Below are positions 6,146-7,807 of a DNA stretch of 7,807 nt, piece after piece. A model generated the notes under the pieces. The model did no database searches, was not told the origin of the DNA, and was given only the letters and a program-made list of their open reading frames with translations. The position numbers were made by a program, and so were the translations under genes. The DNA is from Bacteroidales bacterium (GTDB taxonomy: Bacteria; Bacteroidota; Bacteroidia; Bacteroidales; NBLH01). The stretch's first letter is position 1. Each line of letters starts with the position of its first letter. The stretch spans positions 1 to 7,807 of the forward strand of contig JAOZNO010000147.1 in assembly GCA_029933755.1 (NCBI GenBank). The letters are read 5' to 3'.

Positions 6146-7056
6146 CTTTTAATCAATCTTAATGGAAAAAATAATTTATTAATTTTCATGGCCGTATAAT
6201 TTGCCGGTTTAGCACCAAAACCAGCATAAAATCTTGCAATACCATCAATGTTTGAGCCTTCAAAATCCAGTATCATGTTTCTTGAAGCATATTGCTTGAT
6301 AAACTCATCTATTAATAAAAACATAGCTCCAGTTTCTTTTGCTTCTTCATTGGCAACCGAAAGTATAAAACAAACTTTTTTATTTGAATGAACAAAAAAA
6401 CCAACTGCACACAAACTATTTCTCTCAGTATAAGCGCCATATAATTGCCCTGTTTTTTTTCTTCCTGCCCCTGCTATTAATCTACGTATAATAGCAAGAT
6501 CTTTTTCAGTATAGCCCTGTTTATTCCCACTTGAATCAATAAGATTTAGTACATCATTTGGTTTTAAACCCGGTACAATTGTAACTTTATTTTGAATTGC
6601 TTTTCGAATATTTCGAATCGTATTTTTTTTATACCTCATGAAAAGACTTTCATAGTCCTTTATTAACTCCAATTCATAGGTTATTTTTTGATGAGTTTTA
6701 ATATTATTATCAGGGCTAATTAAATTAAATTTATTCAGACATATTTCTACAAAGCTGTACTTTTTAGGTATTGATTTTACAAAACGAAAAACAATTTCTT
6801 CAGAGAGGTTTTGTGATGAAAAAACACCAAGTTGCTGTGTAAATGCAGGTTGATAGAGATATGAAATACCAAACTTCTTATTATAAGTTAAAGGCATAAC
6901 CGTATCATAATCACCCATAACAAGTGCTTCCCATTTTTCACACACAATATCTAAATACCAGGAATATGCATACACAATACCATTAATAGAACCTGCAATG
7001 CAGTTGTCCCATTTTTTTATATCTATTTCATTCTGTTTTAGATAGCTAATTTCCAT
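6142..7056 (-). CDS. FemAB-like / GNAT-fold acyltransferase, specific substrate unknown
   Basis: I start the gene at the ATG at 7056 (304 residues). An in-frame TTG at 7065 would add three residues but is a poorer choice. The protein resembles a Bacteroidota family of FemAB/GNAT-type acyltransferases. Visible are an N-terminal segment with YAYSWYLDIVCEKWEALV (29-46), a mid-section that frames the substrate site (YLYQPAFTQQLG, 67-78), a basic RYKKNTIRNIRKA stretch (141-153), the GNAT-like core QLYGAYTERNSLCAVGFFV (204-222), a helix ETGAMFLLIDEFIK (241-254) resembling the FemAB acyl-donor region, and the strongly family-typical LDFEGSNIDGIARFYAGFGA (263-282). The end is hydrophobic and basic (KLFFPLRLIKR), which may favour membrane association. 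FemAB relatives transfer aminoacyl or acyl groups onto cell-wall or other envelope molecules; the actual substrate here is not visible. The gene overlaps upp by 4 bp and the upstream gene by 11 bp. Confidence 0.8.
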   Translation of the reverse strand: MEISYLKQNEIDIKKWDNCIAGSINGIVYAYSWYLDIVCEKWEALVMGDYDTVMPLTYNKKFGISYLYQPAFTQQLGVFSSQNLSEEIVFRFVKSIPKKYSFVEICLNKFNLISPDNNIKTHQKITYELELIKDYESLFMRYKKNTIRNIRKAIQNKVTIVPGLKPNDVLNLIDSSGNKQGYTEKDLAIIRRLIAGAGRKKTGQLYGAYTERNSLCAVGFFVHSNKKVCFILSVANEEAKETGAMFLLIDEFIKQYASRNMILDFEGSNIDGIARFYAGFGAKPANYTAMKINKLFFPLRLIKR

Positions 7057-7807
7057 TTTTTGCAAATTGAATCATCTGCTCATAGGTAGTTTTCCAATTT
7101 TTCCAACTTTCTGTATTACCTAAAGACTCATTATGCCATAAACTTACAAATAATCCTTTTACTTTTTTTACATTTTTAATAATTTTTTCAATTTCTTTAG
7201 TTGCAGCCACAGCATCTAAATTATTATACTGTTTTAAACCCACATCCATTAATGCAAAAGGTGTAATTTTTAAATTCTCAGACTTATTAAGCTTTAAATT
7301 AAAAAAGTAAAATGGCGTACATGTTCCGGCACGAAAACCAGGAATAGAAACATAGCCCATACTGTAGTCTTCTTTAATACCGGACCTTATCAGGTTTTGA
7401 TAGGTTTCCGGAAGTTTTAATATTAAAAAATGCTGCCTGCTTTTGGTAATTAGCTTTCCTGATAAGTTTTCTAGTTTTTGTTTTTCTAATTTAACTAGTT
7501 TTTTATTTTTGTTTGATGAATATGACGGATGGATGCCTATTTCGCTGTTTATTGACAAATAATTTACTAAACTTTTAAAATACTTGTTATCAGGTGAAAT
7601 ATTTTTATCGTTTTTAGCATATTTTGCTGTAAGAAAAAAATAAACTGCTTTTACATTATATTTTAAGTGTATTTTCTCAATAAATTGATAAGTATCATAA
7701 GGGTCTTTGCTTTTTTTAAGATGTACTTTCGCTTTTTCAGCAAATTGTTTCCACTTAAAACTCAACAACAGTTTTACTGACGATAAAAAACTACGCAAAA
7801 ATCCTTT
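7046..7807 (-). CDS. polysaccharide-deacetylase-like (NodB/CE4-type) protein, 5' end outside window
   Basis: The frame is open from the stop (TAA/TAG class at 7046-7048) to the right edge, giving 253 visible residues. The only start-like codon near the edge is a TTG at 7798, and codons upstream of it stay open (AAA GGA TTT), so the N-terminus is missing. Counting from the edge, family-like motifs are DPYDTYQF (35-42), VYFFL (55-59), EIGIHPSY (89-96), SRQHFL (123-128), EDYSMGY (146-152), PGFRAGT (156-162), PFALMD (183-188) and LWHNESL (223-229). This set is typical of a Bacteroidota polysaccharide-deacetylase family protein. His93, the GFRAGT arginine and His225 may correspond to the CE4 metal-binding and catalytic positions, but the usual DD motif would lie at or before the missing part. 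These proteins are expected to act on glycans; the substrate is unknown. It is the first visible gene of a run with the acyltransferase and upp. Confidence 0.8.
   Translation of the reverse strand, partial: KGFLRSFLSSVKLLLSFKWKQFAEKAKVHLKKSKDPYDTYQFIEKIHLKYNVKAVYFFLTAKYAKNDKNISPDNKYFKSLVNYLSINSEIGIHPSYSSNKNKKLVKLEKQKLENLSGKLITKSRQHFLILKLPETYQNLIRSGIKEDYSMGYVSIPGFRAGTCTPFYFFNLKLNKSENLKITPFALMDVGLKQYNNLDAVAATKEIEKIIKNVKKVKGLFVSLWHNESLGNTESWKNWKTTYEQMIQFAKNGN

Overview
The window looks like chromosomal DNA of a low-GC member of the Bacteroidota, probably a Bacteroidales/Marinilabiliales-type organism. The reasons are: AT-rich intergenic regions; genes without Shine-Dalgarno sequences but with A-rich leaders; promoter-like boxes of the Bacteroidota sigma-ABfrB type (TTG, 19 bp, TAnnTTTG); a secreted protein whose predicted signal peptide ends in A|Q; and protein sequences (PNPase, UPRT, the FemAB-like and deacetylase-like proteins) that resemble Bacteroidota versions. 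I see no tRNA, rRNA, CRISPR array, insertion sequence or phage gene. This is mostly a core-genome region.

Left part (1-2858, all minus strand): a secreted protein of unknown function, then rpsO (ribosomal protein S15) with its own clear promoter and a strong hairpin terminator, then pnp (polynucleotide phosphorylase), which runs off the left edge and lacks its C-terminal RNA-binding domains here. The rpsO-pnp order is conserved in many bacteria. In this window the two genes are separated by 327 bp holding the terminator and a degenerate array of nine 7-base units.

Middle (2859-5494): a divergent intergenic region with promoter-like boxes facing both ways, then maeB on the plus strand. maeB encodes a full-length malic enzyme fused to a phosphotransacetylase-like domain. 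Its 3' end converges on upp. Between them lies a perfect 30-bp palindrome that looks like a dispersed intergenic repeat.

Right part (5495-7807, all minus strand): a tightly overlapped run in the order polysaccharide-deacetylase-like gene (5' end outside the window), FemAB/GNAT-like acyltransferase, upp (uracil phosphoribosyltransferase). The 11-bp and 4-bp overlaps imply one transcript with translational coupling. Two envelope- or glycan-type enzymes thus share a transcript with a pyrimidine-salvage enzyme.

I found no convincing new biological system. The items most worth a second look are the 7-base-unit array, the 30-bp palindrome, the secreted unknown protein and the mixed upp operon.
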